Shown: piece after piece, positions 31,904-40,182 of the stretch
How positions within the stretch are numbered: the stretch's first letter is position 1
Layout of the letters: the number at the start of each line of letters is the position of its first letter
Made by a program: the position numbers and the translations under genes
Source: JAZSMJ01 sp045535815
Lineage (GTDB): Bacteria > Bacillota > Clostridia > Oscillospirales > CAG-272
Assembly (NCBI GenBank): GCA_045535815.1
Contig: JAZSMJ010000072.1
Span: 1-52,119 of the forward strand
DNA: 52,119 nucleotides
Reading direction: 5' to 3'
The notes under the pieces: generated by a model
What the model saw: only the letters and a program-made list of their open reading frames with translations
The model's database searches: none
Told to the model about the DNA's origin: nothing

Positions 31904-34582
31904 ATGAGTTTTTACCTTAGGGACAAAGATGAGGTTCTGAAGGAAGTTGGAGCGTCTGTAGACGGTCTTCAGGCTTCAGAGGCGGCTTTGCGTCTTGAGA
32001 AAAACGGAAAAAACAAGCTTATTGAAGGCAAGAAGGAGTCTTTGCTTCACAGATTTCTGAAGCAGCTCGCTGAGCCTATGACCATCATTCTTCTCGTTGC
32101 CGCTGCAGTATCTGCAGGTGTTGAGATATATGAGGGTATGGCAAGCGGACATATGGGATTCCCGTCTGACGTTGTTATTATTCTTGCCGTTGTTCTTATA
32201 AACGCTATTCTCGGCGTTTTCCAGGAGAGCAAGGCAGAAAAGGCTATTGAGGCGCTGCAGGAGATTGCTGCCGCAACTTCCAAGGTCATTCGTGACGGCA
32301 AGCAGATAACGGTTAAAAGTGAGGATCTGGTCGTCGGCGATATCATCGTTCTCGAGGCAGGAGATGCAGTTCCTGCAGATGCCCGTATTATCGAATGCGC
32401 AAGCATGAAGATAGAGGAAGCGGCGCTTACCGGTGAATCGGTACCGGTTGACAAGAAGGATTCCGCACTTTCGGCGGACGCTAATGGAGACGTTGCTCTC
32501 GGTGACCGCAAAAACATGGTATTCATGGGCTCCACAGTCGTTTACGGCAGAGGAAAGGCAGTTGTTACCGCCACCGGTATGGATACCGAAATGGGTAAGA
32601 TAGCCGATGCTCTTGCTAATGCAGAGGAGGGCAAGACCCCCCTTCAGATAAAGCTTGCAGGTCTTTCAAAGATACTCACGTACCTCGTTATCGGAATATG
32701 CGTTGTTATTTTCGGAATTCAGATCGCACGTGCGTATATTCAGACCGGAGCTATAGGCTTTGAGCCTATTCTCAATTCGTTTATGATAGCAATATCCCTT
32801 GCCGTTGCCGCTATCCCCGAAGGCCTTGCAACGGTAGTTACCATCGTTCTTTCTATCGGTGTTACCAATATGTCAAAGCGCAGTGCCATCATCCGTAAGC
32901 TCACAGCGGTTGAGACACTTGGATGCACGCAGATAATCTGCTCTGACAAGACCGGTACTCTCACACAGAACAAGATGACCGTTGTCGATCACTACGGTGA
33001 CGACGAGGCGCTTATCGCAAACTCTATGTCGCTCTGCTCGGATGCAGAGTTTGATACCGATGCGGGAACCGCTATCGGTGAGCCTACAGAGTGCGCTCTG
33101 GTAAACTATGCAGAAAAGCTTGGTCTTTCAAAGAATATAAAGAAAAATGAATTTGTCAGAATCGGCGAGGTTCCCTTTGACTCGATGAGAAAAATGATGT
33201 CCACCGTTCATAAGACGGAGGACGGCTCGCTCGTTCAGTTCACAAAGGGTGCGCCCGACGAGGTGCTCAAGAGATGCACAAAGGCGCTTATCGGCGGTGC
33301 TGTTGTCGATATGACCGACGATATACGCCGTGACGTTCTTTCTGCTAACAAGGCTATGGCAGACAAGGCACTTCGTGTTCTTGCGGCTGCAAAGAAGGAG
33401 CTTTCGGCTGAGCCTTCGGCATACGAGGCTGAGGCAGTTGAATGCGATCTTTGCTTCGTTGGTCTTGTCGGTATGATAGACCCCGTTCGTCCCGAGGTAA
33501 AGGACGCTATAGACGAGTGCCGTTCTGCAGGTATCCGCCCCATTATGATCACGGGCGACCACAAGGATACTGCCGTTGCGATAGCTTCTCAGCTCGGAAT
33601 TATAAGCGATGCTTCTCAGGCTATAATGGGTGCTGAGCTTGACGATATCTCCGACGAGGATTTCGAGGAGATGGTTACAAAATACTCGGTATACGCACGT
33701 GTACAGCCCGAGCATAAGACCAGAATAGTAAACGCATGGCGTAAGCGTGGCATGGTTACCGCTATGACGGGTGACGGTGTTAACGACGCTCCCTCTATAA
33801 AGAATGCCGACATCGGTGTCGGTATGGGTATCACCGGTACTGACGTTACAAAGAACGTTGCCGATATGATACTTGCCGACGATAACTTTGCCACCATCGT
33901 ATCTGCGGTAGGTGAAGGAAGAAGAATCTACGATAACATCCGTAAGGCTATTCAGTTCCTTTTGGCATCAAATCTCTCCGAGGTGCTTTCGATATTCTTT
34001 GCAACCCTCCTCGGATTTACAATATTCCAGCCGGTCCATCTTCTTTGGATAAATCTTATCACAGACTGCTTCCCCGCACTTGCTCTCGGTATGGAAAAGC
34101 CTGAGGCAGACATTATGAACCGCAAGCCCCGTGACTCAAAGGAAGGTATTTTTGCCGGCGGTCTCGGCTTTGCAGTTGCATATCAGGGACTTTTGGTAAC
34201 TATAATAACCCTCGCTTCTTACTTCATCGGACACTATCTTGAAACGGGTAACTTCAACGTCGGTGAAGCAAGCATTCACGGAACTACAATGGCATTCCTC
34301 ACCCTTTCAATGTGTGAGATATTCCACTCCTTTAATATGCGTTCACTTCACGGCTCTATCTTCACCATGAAGGGTCAGAACAAGTGGCTGTGGGGCGCAG
34401 GACTTCTCTCGTTCATACTTACCACAGCGGTAGTTGAGATAGAATTCCTCTCAAATGCATTCAATCTCGCTCATCTCGGCATCGTTGAGTATGCAGTGGC
34501 TATGGCACTTGCGATCTCTATCATCCCGATAGTTGAGATAGTAAAGCTGGTTCAGAGAGCAATAGCAAAATCAAGGGACTAA
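31904..34582 (+). CDS. Calcium/manganese-transporting P-type ATPase (type IIA)
   Basis: An 892-residue cation pump of the P2A (SERCA-like) group. Motifs: TGES at residues 176-179 (dephosphorylation), the M4 ion-binding sequence AAIPEGLATVV with PEGL at 305-308, the phosphorylation site SDKTGTLT with Asp348, the hinge TGDGVNDAPSIK, and M6 NLITDCFPALALGM, which keeps the Asn and Asp ligands. These point to Ca2+ or Mn2+ export. The start is ATG 31904 with TGAGG at 31891-31895; the longer frame begins inside the riboswitch terminator. Control by a yybP-ykoY riboswitch favours manganese detoxification, with calcium as the alternative. Confidence 0.95.
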   Translation: MSFYLRDKDEVLKEVGASVDGLQASEAALRLEKNGKNKLIEGKKESLLHRFLKQLAEPMTIILLVAAAVSAGVEIYEGMASGHMGFPSDVVIILAVVLINAILGVFQESKAEKAIEALQEIAAATSKVIRDGKQITVKSEDLVVGDIIVLEAGDAVPADARIIECASMKIEEAALTGESVPVDKKDSALSADANGDVALGDRKNMVFMGSTVVYGRGKAVVTATGMDTEMGKIADALANAEEGKTPLQIKLAGLSKILTYLVIGICVVIFGIQIARAYIQTGAIGFEPILNSFMIAISLAVAAIPEGLATVVTIVLSIGVTNMSKRSAIIRKLTAVETLGCTQIICSDKTGTLTQNKMTVVDHYGDDEALIANSMSLCSDAEFDTDAGTAIGEPTECALVNYAEKLGLSKNIKKNEFVRIGEVPFDSMRKMMSTVHKTEDGSLVQFTKGAPDEVLKRCTKALIGGAVVDMTDDIRRDVLSANKAMADKALRVLAAAKKELSAEPSAYEAEAVECDLCFVGLVGMIDPVRPEVKDAIDECRSAGIRPIMITGDHKDTAVAIASQLGIISDASQAIMGAELDDISDEDFEEMVTKYSVYARVQPEHKTRIVNAWRKRGMVTAMTGDGVNDAPSIKNADIGVGMGITGTDVTKNVADMILADDNFATIVSAVGEGRRIYDNIRKAIQFLLASNLSEVLSIFFATLLGFTIFQPVHLLWINLITDCFPALALGMEKPEADIMNRKPRDSKEGIFAGGLGFAVAYQGLLVTIITLASYFIGHYLETGNFNVGEASIHGTTMAFLTLSMCEIFHSFNMRSLHGSIFTMKGQNKWLWGAGLLSFILTTAVVEIEFLSNAFNLAHLGIVEYAVAMALAISIIPIVEIVKLVQRAIAKSRD

Positions 34583-34583
34583 T

Positions 34584-34611
34584 AAAAAGGAAGGCGTCGC
34601 CTTCCTTTTTT
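34584..34611 (+). terminator. Terminator of the P-type ATPase gene
   Basis: A 12-bp stem (34584-34595 with 34599-34610) ending in a T run, directly after the stop codon. Confidence 0.88.
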
Positions 34612-34692
34612 AATATAAATATTGACATAAAACTTTTTCAGGTGATATAATTTAACTGAAGAATGCCGGATATGGCAGAAGGGAAGATATTT

Positions 34693-35376
34693 ATGAAAAA
34701 TTTAAGCGGTATTGTTTGGGGCATAGTTTTGGTTGCCGTTGGTATCGTTATTGCGCTGAATGCGTTGGGTGTTGCCGACGTTGAGCTGTTCTTTGACGGA
34801 TGGTGGACGCTTATTATAATAATTCCGTGTTTTGTTGGTCTTTTTACAGAAAAGGAAAAGACGGGTAACGCTATCGGTCTGCTCGTCGGAGTTATACTCC
34901 TTCTTGCCTGCCGTGATATAATTGGCTTTGAAGCGGTATGGAAGCTTATTCTTCCGATAATACTTATTGCGATAGGCGTATCCATGGTATTTAAAAACAT
35001 ATTCGGCAGAAAGATATCGGACGAGATAAAGCGTCTGAACGAAAAAAAGCCCGAGGGCAAGGGATATTACGCTGTTTTCTCGGGTCAGAATATAAATTTT
35101 GACGGCGAGGTATTCCTCGGTGCTGACGTTGAAGCAATTTTCGGCGGTATAAAGCTCGATCTTACAAGAGCACAGATAACGTCCGACGTTGTAGTAAATG
35201 CTACCGCCGTATTTGGCGGAATCGATATTTTAGTTCCCGTAGGAGTGAACGTGAAGATCAGATCGAGCTCGCTCTTTGGGGGAGTTTCGGATAAGACGGC
35301 AAGACCCTACAGCGAAAACGCACTGACTGTATACGTAAACGCATCCTGCATGTTCGGAGGCGTAGACGTAAAATGA
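34693..35376 (+). CDS. LiaF-like membrane protein
   Basis: A 227-residue protein with four short membrane helices in the first 105 residues (LiaI/LiaF-type transmembrane region, GIVWGIVLVAVGIVIALNAL and WWTLIIIIPCFVGLF) and a soluble C-terminal beta domain with repeated FGG motifs (AIFGGIKLDL, AVFGGIDILVP, SLFGGVSD, CMFGGVDV), as in the cell-wall-active antibiotic response family (LiaF C-terminal domain). Relatives sense or modulate envelope stress through a two-component system; none is in this window. ATG 34693 follows AAGGGAAG. It overlaps the next gene by ATGA. Confidence 0.85.
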   Translation: MKNLSGIVWGIVLVAVGIVIALNALGVADVELFFDGWWTLIIIIPCFVGLFTEKEKTGNAIGLLVGVILLLACRDIIGFEAVWKLILPIILIAIGVSMVFKNIFGRKISDEIKRLNEKKPEGKGYYAVFSGQNINFDGEVFLGADVEAIFGGIKLDLTRAQITSDVVVNATAVFGGIDILVPVGVNVKIRSSSLFGGVSDKTARPYSENALTVYVNASCMFGGVDVK

Positions 35377-36191
35377 CGGCTGAACAGAAGATCATAAAGG
35401 GCTTTGCGATCGGACTTGCGGTCATTATAATAATAAGTATAGTATCGGTTGCGGTATCTGCGCTGCTCAGCGTCGCCTCCTGGATGGGTCTTATCGGCAG
35501 TGACTACGATCTTTTGGGTGAGATGTCTGCCCTTGACGGATATGAGGGTGAAGATATTTCCGCTCTTGATATTGAGGTGGCACAGGCAGACCTCGTTATA
35601 AAGGTGGGTGACGAGCTTAAGGTTGAGAGCAACAGCAAGTACGTCAGCGTAAACCAAAAGAATGGCAAGCTTGTGATAGAGGAGAACCGTCCGAGGTGGT
35701 TTTCCGAGACGGGCGATATCGTAGTATACGTCCCAAAGGATAAGATATTAGAGAGCGTTACTCTTGAAGAGGGAGCAGGCGAGCTTACTATCGAGGCTCT
35801 GACGGCAAAGAAGCTTACGCTTGAGATAGGCGCAGGCTCTGCTCTTATTGAAAGCATAAACGTTCTGGAAAAGGCGGATATCGAGGGCGGAGCAGGCAAG
35901 CTTGTTATAAGCTCGGGCAGTGTAAATGCGCTTGATTTTGAGATCGGCGTAGGTAAGGCGGAGCTTTGTCTTGCGCTTACCGGAAGGAGTGCGATAGAGA
36001 CCGGCATCGGCGGTCTTGAGCTTGATATTATCGGCGATGCCGACGATTATACCGTAAGAGCCGATAACGGCATAGGCAGTATAGTGGTTGACGGCAAGGC
36101 TTTGTCTGACGGCAATACCGTAGGCTCGGGTGAAAATATAATTGACATAAACAACGGTATCGGAAGCGTTTCGATAACCTTTTCGGAATAA
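35373..36191 (+). CDS. DUF4097-type beta-helical membrane-anchored protein
   Basis: A 272-residue protein with an N-terminal membrane helix (about 9-35) and a C-terminal adhesin-like beta structure of the DUF4097 type: repeated Gly-rich strands such as LEEGAGELTIEAL, LEIGAGSALIESI, IEGGAGKLVISSG and FEIGVGKAELCL. DUF4097 proteins often accompany LiaF/PspC-like envelope stress proteins; the pairing here fits. Start overlaps the preceding stop (ATGA), so the two are translated together. The hydrolase gene begins three bases after its stop. Confidence 0.83.
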   Translation: MTAEQKIIKGFAIGLAVIIIISIVSVAVSALLSVASWMGLIGSDYDLLGEMSALDGYEGEDISALDIEVAQADLVIKVGDELKVESNSKYVSVNQKNGKLVIEENRPRWFSETGDIVVYVPKDKILESVTLEEGAGELTIEALTAKKLTLEIGAGSALIESINVLEKADIEGGAGKLVISSGSVNALDFEIGVGKAELCLALTGRSAIETGIGGLELDIIGDADDYTVRADNGIGSIVVDGKALSDGNTVGSGENIIDINNGIGSVSITFSE

Positions 36192-36194
36192 AAG

Positions 36195-36875
36195 ATGGAT
36201 ATAAAGCTAAGCTATATAGAGGCAGGGCAGGGGGAGGTGCTCATCCTTCTTCACGGAAACGGTGAAAACTGCTTTTACTTTGCCCATCAGATCGAATATT
36301 TTTCAAGTGAATACAGAGTTATCGCCATTGACACGAGGGGTCACGGAGATTCGCCTATGGGCGATGCTCCCTTTACCATAAAGCAGTTTGCGAGTGATCT
36401 TTACGGCTTTATGGATGAGCATTCGATAGAAAAGGCGAGTATACTCGGCTTTTCGGACGGCGGTAATATTGCGCTCGAATTTGCTCTTTCGCATCCCGAA
36501 AGGGTGGAGCGTCTGATACTGAACGGCGCCAATCTGTATCCGTCGGGTGTCAAGCTGTCGGTGCAGGCACCGATAGTTATCGGATACGCTATTGCATCTC
36601 TGTTTGCAAGGGTGAGCGAGGGCGCGAGAAAAAACGCCGCTCTTCTTGCGCTAATGGTGAAGGAGCCGAGGATAAAGCCGTCGGAGCTTGCCACGCTCAG
36701 AGTGCCGACGCTTGTTATAGCAGGCGATAACGATATGATAAAGGATAAGCATACACGGCTTATTTATAAAAGTCTGCCCTGCGCTGAAATAGCGATAATC
36801 GAGGGCGATCACTTTATCGCCAATACGAATCACGCCGAGTTCAACCGCACGGTATACGAATTTTTGAAGAAATGA
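36195..36875 (+). CDS. Alpha/beta hydrolase
   Basis: A 226-residue cytoplasmic hydrolase of the alpha/beta fold. The oxyanion region LLHGNGEN is followed by DTRGHGDS, the nucleophile elbow GFSDGG (Ser in G-x-S-x-G), the acid in VIAGDNDMIKD and the final His in IEGDHFIANTNH, so the catalytic triad is complete. Esterase, lipase or peptidase activity cannot be separated by sequence. Third gene of the LiaF-like/DUF4097 run; a strong terminator follows. Confidence 0.9.
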   Translation: MDIKLSYIEAGQGEVLILLHGNGENCFYFAHQIEYFSSEYRVIAIDTRGHGDSPMGDAPFTIKQFASDLYGFMDEHSIEKASILGFSDGGNIALEFALSHPERVERLILNGANLYPSGVKLSVQAPIVIGYAIASLFARVSEGARKNAALLALMVKEPRIKPSELATLRVPTLVIAGDNDMIKDKHTRLIYKSLPCAEIAIIEGDHFIANTNHAEFNRTVYEFLKK

Positions 36876-36883
36876 AGCTCATG

Positions 36884-36922
36884 AAAAAAGGCATCTGCAT
36901 ATTTTATGCAGATGCCTTTTTT
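36884..36922 (+). terminator. Terminator
   Basis: An 18-bp perfect stem (36884-36901 with 36905-36922, loop TTT) with A and T runs at its ends, nine bases after the hydrolase stop codon. Confidence 0.93.
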
Positions 36923-36995
36923 GCGTTGGCAGTAAATTCAACGGATTTTTGTTATTTGTACTAAAAAACAGCGCTTTTTTTGTCCAAAATAATGA

Positions 36996-37024
36996 TTTAC
37001 AAATCGTTGGAATTATGTTATATT
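36996..37024 (+). promoter_or_regulatory. Promoter of the GH2 gene pair
   Basis: TTTACA at 36996-37001 and TATATT at 37019-37024 with a 17-base spacer, 51 bases upstream of the first GH2 start codon. Confidence 0.65.
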
Positions 37025-37075
37025 TTGTGTAACGAAGCAAGCTTTTGTTTTGTATTTTTTCTATGGAGAAATCGT

Positions 37076-40000
37076 ATGATAAAAAACACTGTGAAAATTT
37101 CAGACGGCTGGAAATTAGGCTGGAAGACGGATTATTTGCTCGGAAGCTGGACTGCTCCGTTCAATTTTTGGCGCGTTGAGGACGGTTGGCTTAAGGGCTG
37201 GAAAAAATCGGGCTTCGCACTTATCCATTCAAACATTCGTTGTGAAGAGGACTATATTTTTGAGTGTGACATGAAGTTTGAGGTAGGCGGCGGTACTGCG
37301 GGCCTTGCCATAAACTATCAGGTCAACCGACGCTCTTACTATTATCTTGAGGCGCACGTTGGCGGACAGCTTAACGCTACGTATATCTTTTCGGATGCGC
37401 ACGATAAAAAGGTAATGTCCGAGTGCGGCCCCGTGATAGAGCTCGGAAGAGTATATCACATAAGCGTTCAGTGCTGCGGCAAGGATTTTTCTGTATTCGT
37501 TGACGGAGAGAGAATAGGCGGCTTTGCCGAAGAGGACTATATGGTCACCGGAAGGTTTATCGGATTTTTCTCGGCAAACAACTGTCTGCCCTGCTTTGGT
37601 AACGTCATATTCAAAAAGGCAAGCGGCGAGATCCTTCTTGAAGACGATTTTTCGAAGGATTCGCTTAATGCCGATATCGAGGTTGACTACGCCGATCTTG
37701 AGTGCGATAACTGGATAGATGCCGATCTTCCCGGAACGGCACATTCCTCTCTTTTAAAGGCGGGTCTTATTGATGATCCGTATATTGCAGATAACGGCCA
37801 CAAGCTTTTGTGGATCGACAGGCAGAGATGGATATACAGGAAAAAATTTACTCTTCCGATCGGCTGGAAGGATAATTATAAAAAGTTGACGCTTGAGTTT
37901 GAGGGTGTTGATTACACTGCGCTGTTTTATCTTAATGGCAAGAGTCTTTGCTTCCACGAGGGAATGTTCGGCGGACCTGAGATAGATATTACAGATACCG
38001 TCATTGCAGACGGCGAGAATGAGATCACGGTATGCGTTCTGCCCTGCCCTAAGGGCGGTCACGATAAAGCTAAGCCTCATATCCTTCAGCGCTGGCATTT
38101 CAATATGGATATAATACCCGTGGGTATTTGGCGTGACGTTAAGCTTGTGGCTTACGATAATATCTACGCAAGCGCTCCCCGTCTCGTTACCGAGGCAATT
38201 GAGGGAGATTCTGCAAGCATGAGCCTTGAGCTTGATCTTAACAATATCACAGATGAAAGCATTGCGGCAGATATAAAGGTTGATCTTGAGCAGATAGACG
38301 GAGGCCACAGAGCGGAGTTTGATTTCAAGGCGGATTTTACTCCCGGCATCAGAACTGCAAGATATGAGTTTACTGTAGATGGAGCAAGGCTGTGGTGGCC
38401 AAACGGTCTTGGTGAGCAAAACAGATATAAGGCAACGGTCACTGTTGTGGGAGAAGACGGATCAACGCATTCGCTTTCCTTCAACACGGGCATCAGAACA
38501 CTCAAATTCCTGCCATCGCCCAATAAAGCAGCAACTGAAAATTGGATCCCCTGCATAAACGGAAGACAGTTCTTCGGCAAGGGCTCTAACTGGGTGCCGG
38601 TCGATCAGATGCTCAGACTTGACATAGACAGATACGACAAAATGCTCAGAAGAGTCAGAGATGCCAACATTAATATCCTTCGTCCGTGGGGCGGAGGTCT
38701 TATAGAGACTGACGAATTTTACGACCTTTGCGATAAATACGGCATCTGCGTATGGCAGGAGCTTCTTATGGCCTGTGGCTACTATACGATGGTAGATCCT
38801 CTGGTATGGGCGGACACTATGAAGCGCAGCGCAATAAGGCTTCGCAACCGTCCGTCTTTGATCGCATGGTGCGGAGGGAACGAATGCGATCCCGACTGCG
38901 ACGAAAACGTAGGACCGGTAGATCTTATGGAGGCTACCGTAAATGAGTTCGATCCTGCCCGAGAATTCAGACGCAACAGTCCTTACGGCGGTGACAGCCA
39001 TTCCTATAAGGTCAATTTTATAGGCAGAATGAATTACACCTATTTTACAAGGGATATTTCGGCGGCAATAACCGAATTTTCGATGGGATCGCCTTCATGC
39101 ATGAATATGCTTGAAAAGGTACTCACCCCCGAGGAAATGGCTAAATTCCCACCGGACGTTCCCGATGCTATTGAAGAAAGATTTGATTATTTTAACTGGG
39201 CAGACGGTGCTCAGCGCCGTGAAAGCTCATACAGCCTTCACAATTCGGGCAACATTACAAATCTTATGCTTGCTCCTATGTCCGACTGCGGTATGCCTAA
39301 AAGCTGGAGCGAGTACGTTCGCTATATGCAGACTGCTCACGGCATCCTTACGCAGTTCGGTCAGGACTTCTTCAGATCGAGATGGCCTTACTGCACCATG
39401 TCTATGAGCTGGGTGGTAAATCAGCTTGCGACCGGCACTATCGACTGGGCTTACGTCGATTGGGACGGAATGCCAAAGATATCCTATTATTTCAAGAAGC
39501 GTTCTTTTGAGCCCTTACACGTCGGTGCTGTATTTGAAGAGATGGCGACCGAGCAGGGCGAGACCTTCAAGGCAAAGATATTTGCGGTAAACGAGCTTTT
39601 GTCCGATAAGAAAACGCAGGTTAAGGTCCGTCTTTACGACAGCACTCTCAGGCTTTTGTCTGAGGCAGAGTTTAAAAAGGTAATACCTGCCGATACCGTT
39701 CGCACATACGGCTTTTATAAATATAAAGTGCCCTCGGATGCGCCAAACGGCGTTTTATTCCTTTGTGTTGATATGCTTTGTGCAGATACCGGTGCGCTTC
39801 TCTCAAGATCTCTTTACACTCCGAGAATAGGCGAGAGGGTAGGGCTTACGCCTTACTACCCAAGCGGTCCGTGGATATGCGACGTTGAGAAGGCAAAAAC
39901 TCAACTCGAATTTGAATACGCTGCTACAGGTGAGTTGAATCGTGACGGTGAGCAGACTGCTGTCCTTACCGTTCGCAATATCGGTGCTCTTCCTGCGTAC

Positions 40001-40171
40001 CAGGTCGGCTTCGATACCGATATCGCTCCCGAAGCAGTCAGCTATTCCGATAACTACTTCTGGCTTGAGGCAGGCGAGAGCCTAAGCATAACGGTAAGCG
40101 CTGAGGTGCTTCCCGAAAAACTGATATCAGGCGCTTGGAACAGTGAGCGCACAACTATATATTTAAAATAA
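37076..40171 (+). CDS. Glycoside hydrolase family 2 enzyme with N-terminal beta-sandwich module (copy 1)
   Basis: A 1031-residue cytoplasmic enzyme without signal peptide. Residues about 8-200 form a concanavalin/DUF1080-like sandwich (GWKLGWKTDYLLGSW, VFVDGERIGGF). Residues about 210-480 are the GH2 sugar-binding and immunoglobulin-like domains (WIDRQRWIYRKKF, FNMDIIPVGIWRDV). The TIM barrel follows (NINILRPWGGGLIETDEFYD), with the acid/base Glu603 in WCGGNECDPD and the nucleophile Glu667 in ITEFSMGSP. Beta-mannosidase or exo-glucosaminidase-like activity is likely; exact sugar unknown. ATG 37076 is preceded by TGGAGA. The following gene, 11 bases away, encodes a full-length paralogue. Confidence 0.88.
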   Translation: MIKNTVKISDGWKLGWKTDYLLGSWTAPFNFWRVEDGWLKGWKKSGFALIHSNIRCEEDYIFECDMKFEVGGGTAGLAINYQVNRRSYYYLEAHVGGQLNATYIFSDAHDKKVMSECGPVIELGRVYHISVQCCGKDFSVFVDGERIGGFAEEDYMVTGRFIGFFSANNCLPCFGNVIFKKASGEILLEDDFSKDSLNADIEVDYADLECDNWIDADLPGTAHSSLLKAGLIDDPYIADNGHKLLWIDRQRWIYRKKFTLPIGWKDNYKKLTLEFEGVDYTALFYLNGKSLCFHEGMFGGPEIDITDTVIADGENEITVCVLPCPKGGHDKAKPHILQRWHFNMDIIPVGIWRDVKLVAYDNIYASAPRLVTEAIEGDSASMSLELDLNNITDESIAADIKVDLEQIDGGHRAEFDFKADFTPGIRTARYEFTVDGARLWWPNGLGEQNRYKATVTVVGEDGSTHSLSFNTGIRTLKFLPSPNKAATENWIPCINGRQFFGKGSNWVPVDQMLRLDIDRYDKMLRRVRDANINILRPWGGGLIETDEFYDLCDKYGICVWQELLMACGYYTMVDPLVWADTMKRSAIRLRNRPSLIAWCGGNECDPDCDENVGPVDLMEATVNEFDPAREFRRNSPYGGDSHSYKVNFIGRMNYTYFTRDISAAITEFSMGSPSCMNMLEKVLTPEEMAKFPPDVPDAIEERFDYFNWADGAQRRESSYSLHNSGNITNLMLAPMSDCGMPKSWSEYVRYMQTAHGILTQFGQDFFRSRWPYCTMSMSWVVNQLATGTIDWAYVDWDGMPKISYYFKKRSFEPLHVGAVFEEMATEQGETFKAKIFAVNELLSDKKTQVKVRLYDSTLRLLSEAEFKKVIPADTVRTYGFYKYKVPSDAPNGVLFLCVDMLCADTGALLSRSLYTPRIGERVGLTPYYPSGPWICDVEKAKTQLEFEYAATGELNRDGEQTAVLTVRNIGALPAYQVGFDTDIAPEAVSYSDNYFWLEAGESLSITVSAEVLPEKLISGAWNSERTTIYLK

Positions 40172-40182
40172 GGAGAACTTTT

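Noticed and set aside
37229..38419. Minus-strand frames inside the first GH2 gene
   Set aside because: Shadow frames opposite a gene with intact GH2 catalytic motifs.
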